Counted from the stretch's first letter, positions 7,977-17,425 are shown. The stretch is DNA of 64,000 nt from Flagellimonas sediminis (GCF_010500845.1 NZ_JAAAMI010000005.1:124001-188000), one strand, 5' to 3'. Notes: generated by a model not told the origin, from the sequence alone. Program-made: numbers and translations.

Positions 7977-9683
7977 CTACAAATTCAGTTCGGATAGGAT
8001 ACCATCAATTTTGGTTTCCAGCTGCGAATTTACGGAATAATAATCGGCGGCCTTGTCCAATTTTGCATTTGTGCTGATGTAGAACTTCACCTTGGGTTCG
8101 GTGCCACTGGGTCGTGCCGCAATGCGGGTGCCATCCTCGGTCTCGTAGATCAATACATTGGATTTTGGAATATTGATCGGTTTTTCTTCCCCTGTCTGTA
8201 CATTTTTGGCGGTGGAAGTGTTGTAGTCCTCTATCCAGAGCAATTTGGAGCCTTGGACAACCTTCACAGGATTTTCCTTGAAATCCTTGAGCATTTGTTT
8301 GATTTCCTCGGCACCGCTCATGCCCTTTTTGGTTAGGGAAATCAGTTTTTCCTTGTAAAAACCGAATTGCACATAGGCATCGATCAGATCTTTGTAAAAA
8401 GAACTGCCATTGGCCTTGGCATTGGAGGCAATTTCACATGCCAACAGGGTAGAGGTGACCGCATCCTTATCACGTACAAAATCACCGACCATATAACCGA
8501 AACTTTCTTCCCCACCGCCAATAAAGGTTGAGTTGGGGAAATCCTTGATCATTTTACCGATCCATTTGAATCCGGTCAGTGCCGTTTTGAACTCCACGCC
8601 ATAGGCTTTGGCCATCTGTTCCATCATAGGGGTGGAAACTATGGTGGTGGCAATAAATTCATTGCCTTTGAATCCCTTTGCCTTATACTGGTCCAACAGG
8701 AACTTGGTCATCAAGACCATGGTCTGGTTGCCGTTGAGCAATTCCATTTTACCTTCCAGGTTGCGCACGGCAATGCCCAATCGGTCACTGTCGGGGTCGG
8801 TGCCCACAACCATGTCCGCCCCAATTTCCTCCGCTTTTTTGATGGCCATTTTTAGGGCTTCAGGTTCTTCGGGGTTAGGGGATTCTACCGTTGGGAAATC
8901 ACCGTTCGGAACGGCCTGCTCTTCTATGATGGTGACATTTTTATACCCCGCACGTTTTAACACTTCCGGAATGGCGGTAATGGACGTTCCGTGCAAGGAG
9001 GTAAAAACGATCTTGAAATCATCCTTTCCTTTTGCATTGAAATTCCCATTCTTCACCGATGCTTCAAAAAACACTTCGTCCACCTCCTTATCGATCAAAT
9101 GGATCAAGGCTTCATTTTTGTTGAAATTGATATCCTCAAATGACAAGGCATTGATTTCCGCTATAATCTCCCCATCCTGAGGGGGAACGATCTGGCCTCC
9201 ATCGGCCCAATACACCTTGTAACCATTGTATTCGGGTGGATTGTGCGATGCGGTCAAAACGATACCGGCATGGCAGCCCAAATGCCTCACCGCAAAGGAA
9301 AGTTCCGGTGTGGTGCGCAAATCGGAAAACAGGTAAACATGTATTCCGTTGGCAGAAAAGACTTCCGCAACGGTCCTTGCCAATGTTTTGGAATTGTGCC
9401 TGCAATCGTAGGCGATCACTACTTTAAAATTACTGTCCGTGTACGACTTTTTAAGATAATTGCTCAATCCCTGGGTGTTTTTCCCCAAGGTGTATTTGTT
9501 GATCCTATTGGTGCCCACACCCATGACCCCGCGCATACCTCCGGTGCCGAATTCCAAATCCTTGTAAAAACGTTCCTTGAGTTCTTCGGGATCGTTTTTC
9601 ATTAAATGTTGGATTTCTTTTTTTGTTGCGTCGTCAAAAAAATCGGTCAACCAAGATTGTGCGGTGGCGGTAATGGAATCCAT
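7977..9683 (-). CDS. Phospho-sugar mutase (PGM/PMM family)
   Basis: 568-aa alpha-D-phosphohexomutase interconverting hexose 1- and 6-phosphates, cytoplasmic. The phosphoserine loop TASHNPP has Ser146; the Mg2+ loop is DPDSDR (296-301); the sugar loop is GGEESFG (390-396); the phosphate-binding loop is RPSGTEPK (524-531). The length fits the PGM2-like branch, in which both glucose and mannose phosphates or ribose phosphates can be substrates, so the exact substrate is left open. The stop is 4 nt from the exporter start, so the two are co-transcribed. It would supply sugar phosphates for nucleotide-sugar and envelope glycan synthesis. Confidence 0.9.
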   Translation of the reverse strand: MDSITATAQSWLTDFFDDATKKEIQHLMKNDPEELKERFYKDLEFGTGGMRGVMGVGTNRINKYTLGKNTQGLSNYLKKSYTDSNFKVVIAYDCRHNSKTLARTVAEVFSANGIHVYLFSDLRTTPELSFAVRHLGCHAGIVLTASHNPPEYNGYKVYWADGGQIVPPQDGEIIAEINALSFEDINFNKNEALIHLIDKEVDEVFFEASVKNGNFNAKGKDDFKIVFTSLHGTSITAIPEVLKRAGYKNVTIIEEQAVPNGDFPTVESPNPEEPEALKMAIKKAEEIGADMVVGTDPDSDRLGIAVRNLEGKMELLNGNQTMVLMTKFLLDQYKAKGFKGNEFIATTIVSTPMMEQMAKAYGVEFKTALTGFKWIGKMIKDFPNSTFIGGGEESFGYMVGDFVRDKDAVTSTLLACEIASNAKANGSSFYKDLIDAYVQFGFYKEKLISLTKKGMSGAEEIKQMLKDFKENPVKVVQGSKLLWIEDYNTSTAKNVQTGEEKPINIPKSNVLIYETEDGTRIAARPSGTEPKVKFYISTNAKLDKAADYYSVNSQLETKIDGILSELNL

Positions 9684-9742
9684 AGTGTTTTATGCTTGTT
9701 TAGATGCTTAAAAATACAAAGATTAAAGAGTTTGGGAATACC

Positions 9743-10690
9743 CTAAAGATTAATTTTATCGGAGATGGTGTACCGAGTGTCATTTTTACGGGAGCGCACC
9801 ATGATCTCGCCCAAGAAACCGGCCAAAAATAGTTGGGTTCCTATAACCATGGCGGTCAGGGCAATATAAAATTGGGGTCGTTGTGTGATCAATCTACCCA
9901 TGGGGTTCAAAAAAAGCTTATCGATACCCAAATAGAGTGCAAACCCAAAACCTACGATGAACATGAGCACACCCAGGGCCCCGAACAGATGCATGGGCCT
10001 ACGGCCGAACTTGGAAACGAACCAAATGGTAATCAAATCCAGAAAACCATTGATGAAGCGTTCCATGCCAAATTTGGTTGTACCATATTTGCGGGCCTGA
10101 TGTTGTACCACTTTTTCGGAAATGTTGGAGAATCCGGCGTTCTTGGCCAATACGGGGATGTAACGGTGCATTTCTCCATGTACCTCTATAGCCTTCACCA
10201 CCTGATGGTCAAAAGCTTTTAGGCCACAGTTGAAATCGTGTAATTTTACCCCGGAGGTCTTTCGGGCGGCCCAATTGAACAGTTTGGAGGGGATGTTCTT
10301 GGTGATGACCGAGTCGTACCTTTTTTTCTTCCAGCCTGAAACCACTTGATTACCTTCTTGGGTGATCATGCGATACATTTCAGGGATTTCCTCGGGATTG
10401 TCCTGAAGATCGGCATCCATGGTGATGACCACATCGCCTTCGGCGGCCTTAAAACCAGCATGTAGAGCCTGCGACTTGCCAAAATTCTTCAAAAACCGGA
10501 TGGCCTTGACGTTTTCATTTTGTTGGGAAAGTGTGGAAATGGTCTCCCAGGAACCATCGGTGCTACCATCGTCAATAAAGATGATTTCATATAAAAAATG
10601 ATTGGATTGCATCACCTGTACAATCCAATCATGTAGTTCTTTAAGCGATTCTTGCTCGTTGAGTAAAGGAATTACAATGGAAATCTGCAT
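9743..10690 (-). CDS. Membrane glycosyltransferase family 2, DPM1/GtrB-like
   Basis: 315 aa. The cytoplasmic GT-A domain has DDGSTD (40-45) and DADLQD (92-97, nucleotide-sugar metal site), then two membrane helices around 235-258 and 275-300. This architecture matches enzymes that move a sugar from a nucleotide donor to polyprenyl phosphate, as in GtrB or ArnC. It is the first gene of a minus-strand run with the mutase and the exporter (59 nt to the mutase), consistent with envelope glycan modification. Donor sugar unknown. ATG start at 10690. Confidence 0.88.
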   Translation of the reverse strand: MQISIVIPLLNEQESLKELHDWIVQVMQSNHFLYEIIFIDDGSTDGSWETISTLSQQNENVKAIRFLKNFGKSQALHAGFKAAEGDVVITMDADLQDNPEEIPEMYRMITQEGNQVVSGWKKKRYDSVITKNIPSKLFNWAARKTSGVKLHDFNCGLKAFDHQVVKAIEVHGEMHRYIPVLAKNAGFSNISEKVVQHQARKYGTTKFGMERFINGFLDLITIWFVSKFGRRPMHLFGALGVLMFIVGFGFALYLGIDKLFLNPMGRLITQRPQFYIALTAMVIGTQLFLAGFLGEIMVRSRKNDTRYTISDKINL

Positions 10691-10732
10691 TGTTAGTTTC
10701 TCGAATTCCTTTCAAAAGTAGCACTTTTTGGT

Positions 10733-11254
10733 TTAGTATTCCGGCTTGGACTTTTTTAGGATGAGCCCGGTGATGACTCCCACGACCAAACCTATGATGC
10801 AACTAAAGATCAAACCGATCGGATAGCGAAGCCATCCCAGTTTTTTCTGCATGGCCACCCCTTGTTCCCATTGCTCCTCCGTCATGGAAGGATTTTGTGC
10901 CATGGCTTTTGGTTTGGCCATTTCGATCGCCTTGTCCATAAAATCGGGCTCAATAAAGTTGATGAGCACATACTGGTAAATAAGGGAAATGACAGTGGAG
11001 ACCAATGCAATTCCCACTGCAATTTTTAGAGCCTCGGAGATTTTAAGATAGCCACCATTGGCCTTTTTGTAGGCATTTACCCCTAAAAATATGGCTACAA
11101 CGGTCAATAATACCGAAATAACAATGACAGGAGTACCCATTTCGTAGTGCATCTTTTGGGTATAAAGCATTACCCCGAAGATTACAGAAACCAAGCCTAA
11201 AATTAGGCCATAGTTCAGCATGAATTTTGTTGCTTTAGGTTGTTGTTCTTCCAT
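10733..11254 (-). CDS. DUF4199-family four-helix membrane protein
   Basis: 173 aa from an ATG at 11254; the longer open frame to 11341 is rejected because the 29 added residues are Asn/Lys-rich and lack a membrane signal. Four predicted helices lie at about 13-33, 43-63, 76-97 and 141-166, with a loop bearing a KPKAMAQNPSMTEEQW segment typical of DUF4199 proteins of Bacteroidota. Function unknown. It precedes the GT2 gene by 42 nt on the same strand; such pairing of DUF4199 with dolichyl-phosphate-type GT2 genes is common in flavobacteria, as I recall, so a role with that enzyme is possible. Confidence 0.75.
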   Translation of the reverse strand: MEEQQPKATKFMLNYGLILGLVSVIFGVMLYTQKMHYEMGTPVIVISVLLTVVAIFLGVNAYKKANGGYLKISEALKIAVGIALVSTVISLIYQYVLINFIEPDFMDKAIEMAKPKAMAQNPSMTEEQWEQGVAMQKKLGWLRYPIGLIFSCIIGLVVGVITGLILKKSKPEY

Positions 11255-11348
11255 GTTTTTTAAATTTTGTGTTGATTGTAGTATGTTAGTATTGGATATC
11301 CCTAATTTGTTACATAAATTTACTTTTTTATTTTTTACCACATTTCAG

Positions 11349-11378
11349 TTGGAGGAATCAAAGAAATCATTAAATTTG
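11349..11378 (+). promoter_or_regulatory. Promoter of rpmE2
   Basis: TTG at 11349-11351, exactly 19 nt, then TAAATTTG at 11371-11378: a perfect Bacteroidota sigma-A promoter. The ATG is at 11414, giving a leader of about 30 nt. Confidence 0.75.
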
Positions 11379-11413
11379 CACCTCGAAAATTCTGAGATTA
11401 AGCATTAAAGACA

Positions 11414-11665
11414 ATGAAAAAAGGTATACACCCAGAAAACTATAGATTGGTAGCTTTTAAAGATATGTCCAACGAGGATGTATTTATTACAAAATCTGCT
11501 GCCGAAGCAAGAGAGACCATCACAGTGGATGGCGTTGAGTATCCTTTGGTAAAATTGGAGATTTCAAGAACTTCACACCCCTTCTATACTGGTAAGACCA
11601 AATTGGTGGATACCGCTGGTAGGATTGACAAGTTCAAGAACAAGTACCAGAAATTCAGCAAGTAA
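11414..11665 (+). CDS. rpmE2: 50S ribosomal protein L31 type B
   Basis: 83 aa, beginning MKKGIHPENYR with the L31 core HPFYTGKTKLVDTAGRIDKF near the C-terminus. There is no cysteine at all, so this is the zinc-free (C-) type B form, longer than zinc-binding L31. It is a component of the large subunit, at the intersubunit bridge. It has its own perfect promoter and a strong terminator, so it is monocistronic. The GlmU-like gene after it is a typical flavobacterial neighbour. Confidence 0.95.
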   Translation: MKKGIHPENYRLVAFKDMSNEDVFITKSAAEARETITVDGVEYPLVKLEISRTSHPFYTGKTKLVDTAGRIDKFKNKYQKFSK

Positions 11666-11710
11666 TGGGATTAGGCCGATAAGGGCCTTCTCTTCAACGA
11701 AATATACAAG

Positions 11711-11740
11711 CGCTCCTGAAACTTTTCGGGAGCGTTTTTT
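11711..11740 (+). terminator. Strong rho-independent terminator of rpmE2
   Basis: A 10-bp stem CGCTCCTGAA / TTCGGGAGCG (one T-G pair) closes a four-base loop ACTT at 11711-11734, followed by six T (11735-11740). Confidence 0.85.
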
Positions 11741-11747
11741 ATTTTTG
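11740..11747 (+). promoter_or_regulatory. Possible -7 box of the GlmU-like gene inside the terminator tail
   Basis: TATTTTTG at 11740-11747 matches TAnnTTTG, and the ATG follows 19 nt later at 11767. No TTG is found at 19 nt upstream (that position is in the terminator stem), so this is weak. Confidence 0.35.
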
Positions 11748-11766
11748 TCCCATCCAAGATATAACC

Positions 11767-12942
11767 ATGAACTATATTCTTTCTGACGGATACCACCGCG
11801 AAAATCTATATCCCTTTACTTTTACCAGGCCTGTTTGCGACATTCGGATCGGTATTCTCACCATTCGGGAAAAGTGGGAAAAATGGCTTGGCACAACTGT
11901 AAGCAGCCTTTCGGAGGAATATCTTTCAGAAAAATTTCCTTTGGTGGTGGGGAAGGAGAACAAGGTGATCAACGGTAGTTATCTGCCCAATACAGCATTA
12001 TTGGCCTCCGTTCATAATCTGAAGAATGGCGAAGCTTTAATGGATGGCGACCAGTACATTGCCTATTGTACCCCGGACCCCAAAGTTTCTTTCAACAGCG
12101 ATAATTTTAATTTGGTTCCCTTCCAAGCACCAACCTTGACCGTAAAGAATACATGGGACATCTTTTCTAAAAATGGTGAAGCCCTGCAGTCCGATTTTGA
12201 ACTGTTGACAAAAGGAAGAAAAAGTCAACCTGTTTCAGCTACCAATCAAGTGTTGAACCCTGAGAATATTTTTATTGAAGAAGGAGCCACCGTTGAGTTC
12301 TGTATTTTGAACGCTTCCACTGGGCCTATCTATATTGGCAAGAATGCCTTGGCCATGGAAGGTTGTATGGTGCGTGGCGGGTTAGCACTGTGCGATGGTG
12401 CCATTTTAAAAATGGGGGCAAAGATTTACGGTCCCACTACGGCCGGACCGGGTTGTAAACTGGGTGGTGAAGTGAACAATGCTGTGTTGTTTGCCAATTC
12501 CAATAAAGGACATGACGGATTTTTGGGCAATTCCGTGTTAGGGGAATGGTGCAACATCGGGGCCGATACCAACACCTCCAATCTGAAGAACAATTATGCG
12601 GAGGTGCGACTTTGGAGCTACAAAACAGAAGGATTTGCAAGAACGGGTCTTCAATTTTGCGGTTTGATGATGGGTGATCACAGCAAATGTGGCATTAACG
12701 TCATGTTCAATACCGGAACGGTGGTAGGCGTAAGCGCCAATATTTATGGCAGTGGCTTTCCCCGGAATTTTATACCCAGTTTCAGTTGGGGCGGGGCATC
12801 TGGTTTTACTTCCTTTTTACCCAAAAAAGCCTTTGAAGTGGCCGCGGCCATGATGGAGCGACGAGGCATGCAGTTCAACGAAACCGAGGCCCGTATTCTG
12901 GAACACGTTTTTGAACTTACCCAGAAGTGGCGGAATTATTGA
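11767..12942 (+). CDS. GlmU-like left-handed beta-helix protein
   Basis: 391 aa. The N-terminal half (MNYILSDGYHRENLYPFTFT...) is only distantly like a sugar nucleotidyltransferase and lacks the usual GxGTRM donor-binding loop. Residues from about 165 to 340 show the hexapeptide-repeat pattern (IYIGKNALAMEG, ILKMGAKIYG, CNIGADTNTSN) of a left-handed parallel beta-helix, as in GlmU acyltransferases. Flavobacterial homologues are called GlmU family protein or putative sugar nucleotidyltransferase. Enzymatic activity is uncertain given the missing loop. It probably functions in amino-sugar or envelope metabolism. It ends 6 nt before the convergent SulP stop. Confidence 0.8.
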   Translation: MNYILSDGYHRENLYPFTFTRPVCDIRIGILTIREKWEKWLGTTVSSLSEEYLSEKFPLVVGKENKVINGSYLPNTALLASVHNLKNGEALMDGDQYIAYCTPDPKVSFNSDNFNLVPFQAPTLTVKNTWDIFSKNGEALQSDFELLTKGRKSQPVSATNQVLNPENIFIEEGATVEFCILNASTGPIYIGKNALAMEGCMVRGGLALCDGAILKMGAKIYGPTTAGPGCKLGGEVNNAVLFANSNKGHDGFLGNSVLGEWCNIGADTNTSNLKNNYAEVRLWSYKTEGFARTGLQFCGLMMGDHSKCGINVMFNTGTVVGVSANIYGSGFPRNFIPSFSWGGASGFTSFLPKKAFEVAAAMMERRGMQFNETEARILEHVFELTQKWRNY

Positions 12943-12948
12943 GGAAAT

Positions 12949-14595
12949 TTAAATGGTTTTGGCTTTTTCCAAGGCGGTTTGGATATCCCTAACTACTAAT
13001 TCCTTGCTTATCAATCCATAAAGTTCGAATTTTTCAAAATCTTTCTCCAAGCCATCGTTCACTCCTGAAATGATGACTTGGATCCCTTTGGATTTGAAAG
13101 TTTTGATGATTTCCTTCAACCCTTGAAAACCTGTGGCATCGATCAAGGGAACATACCGCATCCGTATGATCACGGTCTTGGGTTGGATATGGGATTGGGT
13201 TATCGTTTCTTGAAATTGTCTTGCCGCACCAAAGAACAAAGGACCATTGATTTCATAGAGGACTACATTCTTGGGTATTTCCAGGTTCTCGTTCTCAAAA
13301 AGTTGTTCCGCCTCTTGGCTTTCGTATGTAATATTCTGTATTTGAACGGATTCACTCATTCTTTTCATGAATAAAAAACTTGCCAACACCACACCGACCT
13401 CAATGGCAATGATCAAATCAAATAGGACGGTAAGGAAAAATGTGGTCAATAGAATGATGATGTCCATTCGGTTTCCTTTGAGAATGGATACAAACTGCCT
13501 CCATTCGCTCATGTGGTAAGCCACTACTATCAAGATACCTGCCAAACAGGAAAGGGGGATCAATTTGGCATATGGGGCAAACAAGAGCATAATGGCCAAC
13601 AGGACCAGCCCGTGCACGATACCCGCAATCGGGGTACGCCCACCGTTCTTTACGTTGGTAGCGGTCCGGGCAATGGCTCCGGTGGCAGGGATTCCGCCCA
13701 AAAGGGCAGAAAAAATATTGGCGGTCCCTTGGGCTATGAGTTCCATGTTGGAACGGTGCTTCCCGCCGATCATGGAATCGGAGACCACAGCAGAGAGCAG
13801 TGATTCGATGCCGCCCAACAATGCGATGGCAAATGCGGGCTGGATGAGGGATTTCACGGTTTCAAAATCAATGGAAGGAAAGGAGGACACGTCAAAACGG
13901 TTCGGGATTTCACCAAAGTTACTTTTGATGGTGTCCACCGGAATATCAAAGACACTGACAGCTATAGTCGACAATAGGATGGCCACAATGGACCCAGGGA
14001 CTTTTGCTATCCATTTTTGAAAGAACAGGGTCAGCAAGACCGTACCCACAGCAATGGCAATGGCATATCCATTGACATGGCTGAAGCTTTGAAAGTAAAG
14101 GGTCCATTTTTCCAAAAAATCGGATGGAACCTTTTTCAAACCCAATCCCAAAAAATCGTTTACCTGCGAAGATAGGATGATCAATGCAATGGCACTGGTG
14201 AACCCCACGATCAACGAGTAGGGTATAAATTTCAAGAGATTGCCCAGTTTGGCAAGTCCGAACCCGATCAGGATAAAACCTGCCATAAAAGTGGCTATGG
14301 TCAACCCGGGCAGGCCAAACTCTTGCACGATGCCATATACGATAACAATAAAGGCGCCTGTGGGGCCTCCGATCTGTACCCGGCTTCCACCTAACACTGA
14401 AATAATGATTCCGGCTATGATGGCGGTAATCAGACCTTTTTCCGGGGAAACACCAGAGGCAATGGCAAAGGCAATGGCCAAGGGTAAGGCCACGATTCCA
14501 ACGATAGAACCAGAGATGATATCTTTAGAAAGGGTTTCCTTGGAGATACCTCCTTTTAGGAGGGAAAATAATTTTGGGGTGAATTCCACATTCAT
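12949..14595 (-). CDS. SulP-family inorganic anion transporter with STAS domain
   Basis: 548 aa. Residues about 20-400 form a multi-helix SulP/SLC26 membrane domain (GIVALPLAIAFAIASG, then GGSRVQIGGPTGAFIVIV with the substrate-site loop). The C-terminal STAS domain lies at about 435-545 (VVLYEINGPLFFGAARQF...IDATGFQGL). Family members carry sulfate, bicarbonate or other anions; without a neighbouring carbonic anhydrase the substrate cannot be named. ATG start at 14595. Inner membrane. Confidence 0.92.
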   Translation of the reverse strand: MNVEFTPKLFSLLKGGISKETLSKDIISGSIVGIVALPLAIAFAIASGVSPEKGLITAIIAGIIISVLGGSRVQIGGPTGAFIVIVYGIVQEFGLPGLTIATFMAGFILIGFGLAKLGNLLKFIPYSLIVGFTSAIALIILSSQVNDFLGLGLKKVPSDFLEKWTLYFQSFSHVNGYAIAIAVGTVLLTLFFQKWIAKVPGSIVAILLSTIAVSVFDIPVDTIKSNFGEIPNRFDVSSFPSIDFETVKSLIQPAFAIALLGGIESLLSAVVSDSMIGGKHRSNMELIAQGTANIFSALLGGIPATGAIARTATNVKNGGRTPIAGIVHGLVLLAIMLLFAPYAKLIPLSCLAGILIVVAYHMSEWRQFVSILKGNRMDIIILLTTFFLTVLFDLIIAIEVGVVLASFLFMKRMSESVQIQNITYESQEAEQLFENENLEIPKNVVLYEINGPLFFGAARQFQETITQSHIQPKTVIIRMRYVPLIDATGFQGLKEIIKTFKSKGIQVIISGVNDGLEKDFEKFELYGLISKELVVRDIQTALEKAKTI

Positions 14596-14931
14596 GTTTC
14601 AGGGGGCTTTGGCCAATACACTATTCTTGTAGACAGATTTCGAATTTAGTTGAAAAATGATATGGTTGATACGGAAGCTCAAGAAGGTTATCACCCTTTT
14701 TGTCAACTGTTTTGGCATTTAAACATAATTGGGAGGCCTGTATCTTGGAAAAGTTTTTTGAGATTACCCAAAAGTGGCATACGTCTGACTGATGTCATAC
14801 GCTTAACCCCTAGTTTTTTACGTCCATGTACTTTCTATTCCTCGGATGGGATGTTTTCTGTTGCTTTGTACCGGTTGTCCATGATTCATGTAAACACAAC
14901 CATCATTATACATCAATCAAAATCAACAGAA
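14596..14931. other. Intergenic region between SulP and lipoprotein genes
   Basis: 336 nt between divergent genes. An in-frame extension of the downstream lipoprotein gene up to 14650 exists but encodes no signal-like sequence. I see no exact TTG-N19-TAnnTTTG promoter, no strong hairpin and no small gene that I can support; it presumably holds the two divergent promoters. Confidence 0.5.
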
Positions 14932-15513
14932 ATGAAAACAAAGGTACTATTCCACATGGCACTCCTACTGATCTTCGGTAATTGTGCAACCACAAAAACC
15001 CATCCACCTATTTTAAAAGATTATACTCTTGGGGAGAAATGGATCTGGAAATGGGAACGTGTAGTTGAGGGAGAGGTCCGGGCGCAAGGGGAAGACATGC
15101 AGGAAGTAGTGAACTATAGGGGAACGTTAGGGCTTTGGAATGGTGTCGATACCGTTCAAATTTCGAATACGTTACATCAAGAGCAGAGCGATACCCCTTT
15201 TCGCAATTGGCCCTTGCAGGTAGGAAAAAAATGGAAATATGAGTCGGAATGGGAAAATAATGAAGGTACTACGGGGAAAACCAGTCAAGATGTTGAAATT
15301 ACTGCATTTGAAGAGTTACATGTGGTAGCTGGCACATTCAAGGCTTATCAAATAGAATACAAGGGAATTGTAACAAATTCTAGAGGTTTTAAAGGGGAGA
15401 TGACCGATATTTGGTGGTATTCCCCGGAATTGAAAACATACATCAAGCATGTCAACGATGATGGTTATGGCTTGTATACCAATGAATTGATAAGCTATTC
15501 AAAAGCCGATTAA
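14932..15513 (+). CDS. Uncharacterised lipoprotein
   Basis: 193 aa from an ATG at 14932, MKTKVLFHMALLLIFGNCATT with lipobox and Cys18. The mature part is a Trp/Glu-rich beta protein (LGEKWIWKWERVVEGEVRA, then a KWKYESEWENN stretch and YQIEYKGI) of a kind seen in proteins measuring or binding at the envelope; no recognised catalytic motif. The start is chosen because the upstream 94 codons of the open frame encode no credible protein. It precedes the LytS-type kinase by 41 nt on the same strand and may be co-transcribed with it. Confidence 0.65.
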   Translation: MKTKVLFHMALLLIFGNCATTKTHPPILKDYTLGEKWIWKWERVVEGEVRAQGEDMQEVVNYRGTLGLWNGVDTVQISNTLHQEQSDTPFRNWPLQVGKKWKYESEWENNEGTTGKTSQDVEITAFEELHVVAGTFKAYQIEYKGIVTNSRGFKGEMTDIWWYSPELKTYIKHVNDDGYGLYTNELISYSKAD

Positions 15514-15554
15514 AATGACCTTAGCCTAAATCCAATACATTTCAAACAAGAACT

Positions 15555-16616
15555 TTGGGAAGTAAAAAATCAAATACAGGAATATCGCTTTATTGGAAAT
15601 GCCAGTTGCTAGGTTGGGGCATGGTATCCCTTTTATGGCTGTATGTTGCTTTGGTACGGGACCATTTTACCCTTACCCATGCCCTCATCAATTATATCCT
15701 TGATGTTGCCATTTGCATTGGCCTTACACATGCCTACCGTTTTATGGTCCTAAGATCAAAATGGAACCAATTGGGAATCCAAAAGTTGATACGAAGGGTT
15801 GTGCCATCGATTTTGATATTAGCTGTTTTGTTCATGCTTTTCATGAATTTAAAATGGTCAGGATATGATTATTTGGTCCATGATACCGACACGTTCTCCA
15901 AGAATCTTCTGGTTTGGAACCCTGTTTTGATTACGGGACTCAGGCATATGTCCATTTGGGTACTTGCCTATCATGCCTATCACTTCTACATCAAGGAGGT
16001 GAACACGGCCAAAACGAATGCCCAGCTTTCGGTAATTGCAAAGCAAACCCAGTTGGACAATCTAGCGGCGCAGTTGAACCCTCATTTTTTGTTCAATTCC
16101 CTAAATTCCATTAAAGCATTGGTCATTGAAAACCCAAAAAGTGCACGGAGGGCCATCGATCTATTATCCGATCTATTGCGCTCATCACTTTATGAAAAAG
16201 AGCATTCCACCATATCCATTTCGGAAGAAATAGCACTGGTAAAGGATTATGTGGAGTTGGAAAGACTTCGATTTGAGGAACGTCTCAATATTCAATTCAA
16301 TGTGGACCGGACCCTTGAAAACTTTAAAATCCCGCCATTGAGCATTCAACTTTTGGTAGAAAATGCCATCAAACACGGGGTAGATAAACAGTTGGAAGGA
16401 GGTACCGTTGCCATTTCGGTCCAAAGGGAGAACGACCATGTGGTGATCAGCGTTGAAAACCCAGGAAATCTTTCCAACGGGGAGCATAAGGGAGTAGGGC
16501 TAAAAAACTTGAACCAACGCCTTTTGTTGCAATATGAAGGGAAGGCGGATTTTAAGATGGAGTCTCCTTCCGAAAACGAGGTGGTTGCCACCTTAATGAT
16601 ACCGATTGAAAAATGA
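15555..16616 (+). CDS. LytS/YehU-type sensor histidine kinase
   Basis: 353 aa. Four membrane helices in residues about 18-145, then a His_kinase domain with the phospho-acceptor motif NPHFLFN (His177), an N-box LVENAIKHG (267-275) and a G-box GVGLKNL (313-319). The start must be the TTG at 15555: the in-frame stop TAG at 15522 lies upstream and the next ATG (residue 23) would delete the conserved WKCQLLGWG segment. It overlaps the response regulator by 4 nt (ATGA), so the pair is translationally coupled. The signal is unknown. Confidence 0.9.
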   Translation: MGSKKSNTGISLYWKCQLLGWGMVSLLWLYVALVRDHFTLTHALINYILDVAICIGLTHAYRFMVLRSKWNQLGIQKLIRRVVPSILILAVLFMLFMNLKWSGYDYLVHDTDTFSKNLLVWNPVLITGLRHMSIWVLAYHAYHFYIKEVNTAKTNAQLSVIAKQTQLDNLAAQLNPHFLFNSLNSIKALVIENPKSARRAIDLLSDLLRSSLYEKEHSTISISEEIALVKDYVELERLRFEERLNIQFNVDRTLENFKIPPLSIQLLVENAIKHGVDKQLEGGTVAISVQRENDHVVISVENPGNLSNGEHKGVGLKNLNQRLLLQYEGKADFKMESPSENEVVATLMIPIEK

Positions 16617-17338
16617 AGGATAGATTTACAACTTTGATTATTGATGATGAGCGCTTGGCGCGTGAAGAGGTGCGAAGGGCGCTTGAAGACTATCCCGAAT
16701 TTGAAATTGTGGGTGAAGCGAACAATGCAGAAGTCGCCATCAATTTGATTGAAAATGAACAACCCGATATTATCTTTTTGGATATTCACATGCCAGGGAA
16801 ATCAGGGTTTGATTTGCTGGAGGAATTGGGAACCGTTCCCGAAGTGGTGTTCACAACCGCGTATGATCATTATGCCGTGCAAGCTTTTGAAGTAAATGCA
16901 CTGGATTATTTGGTAAAACCACTTAGGGAAGAGCGCTTTGCCAAAACCATAGAAAAGGTAAAGTCTGAATTACAAAAGAATAAAGAAGCACAGAAAGCAC
17001 TGTTGGCAAGCCATCAAAAAATCTTTATCAAGGATGGTGAAAAGGTGTATTTCATCGCATTGGCCGAGATACGTTTAGTGGAGTCCCTGGACAATTATGT
17101 GCGGCTTTATTTTGGTGATCAAAAAGCCATGGTGAAGCGTTCCCTGAACCAACTGGAGGAAAAATTGGACCCCAATACGTTTTTCAGGGCCAACAGAGGA
17201 CAAATTATCAACACGGAATACATCAAGGAAATACAACCTTATTTCAACAACAAACTACGAATTGTATTGACCACAGGAGAAACTATTGACCTCTCGACAA
17301 GACAATCGGTAGCGTTCAAAAACCGAAACAGTTTATAG
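16613..17338 (+). CDS. LytTR-family response regulator
   Basis: 241 aa. The receiver domain has acidic residues Asp11 and Asp12, phospho-acceptor Asp57 (FLDIHMPG) and Lys at the KPL motif (about 103). The C-terminal LytTR DNA-binding domain spans about 133-238 (IFIKDGEKVYFIALAEIRLVE...). It is the partner of the LytS-type kinase, whose stop it overlaps by 4 nt. Targets are unknown; the following hydrolase gene (87 nt downstream, same strand) is a candidate. Confidence 0.93.
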   Translation: MKDRFTTLIIDDERLAREEVRRALEDYPEFEIVGEANNAEVAINLIENEQPDIIFLDIHMPGKSGFDLLEELGTVPEVVFTTAYDHYAVQAFEVNALDYLVKPLREERFAKTIEKVKSELQKNKEAQKALLASHQKIFIKDGEKVYFIALAEIRLVESLDNYVRLYFGDQKAMVKRSLNQLEEKLDPNTFFRANRGQIINTEYIKEIQPYFNNKLRIVLTTGETIDLSTRQSVAFKNRNSL

Positions 17339-17425
17339 CGATGTAACATGTAATCATATCAAAAAACGAATGGCAAAAGTATATAGCTATAGGGCGGCTA
17401 TGCCCTAAACTCAAAATCAATCAAA

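Noticed and set aside
14650..14931. N-terminal extension of the lipoprotein at 14932
   Set aside because: It encodes no signal peptide and reads like random sequence; the lipoprotein leader starts at 14932.
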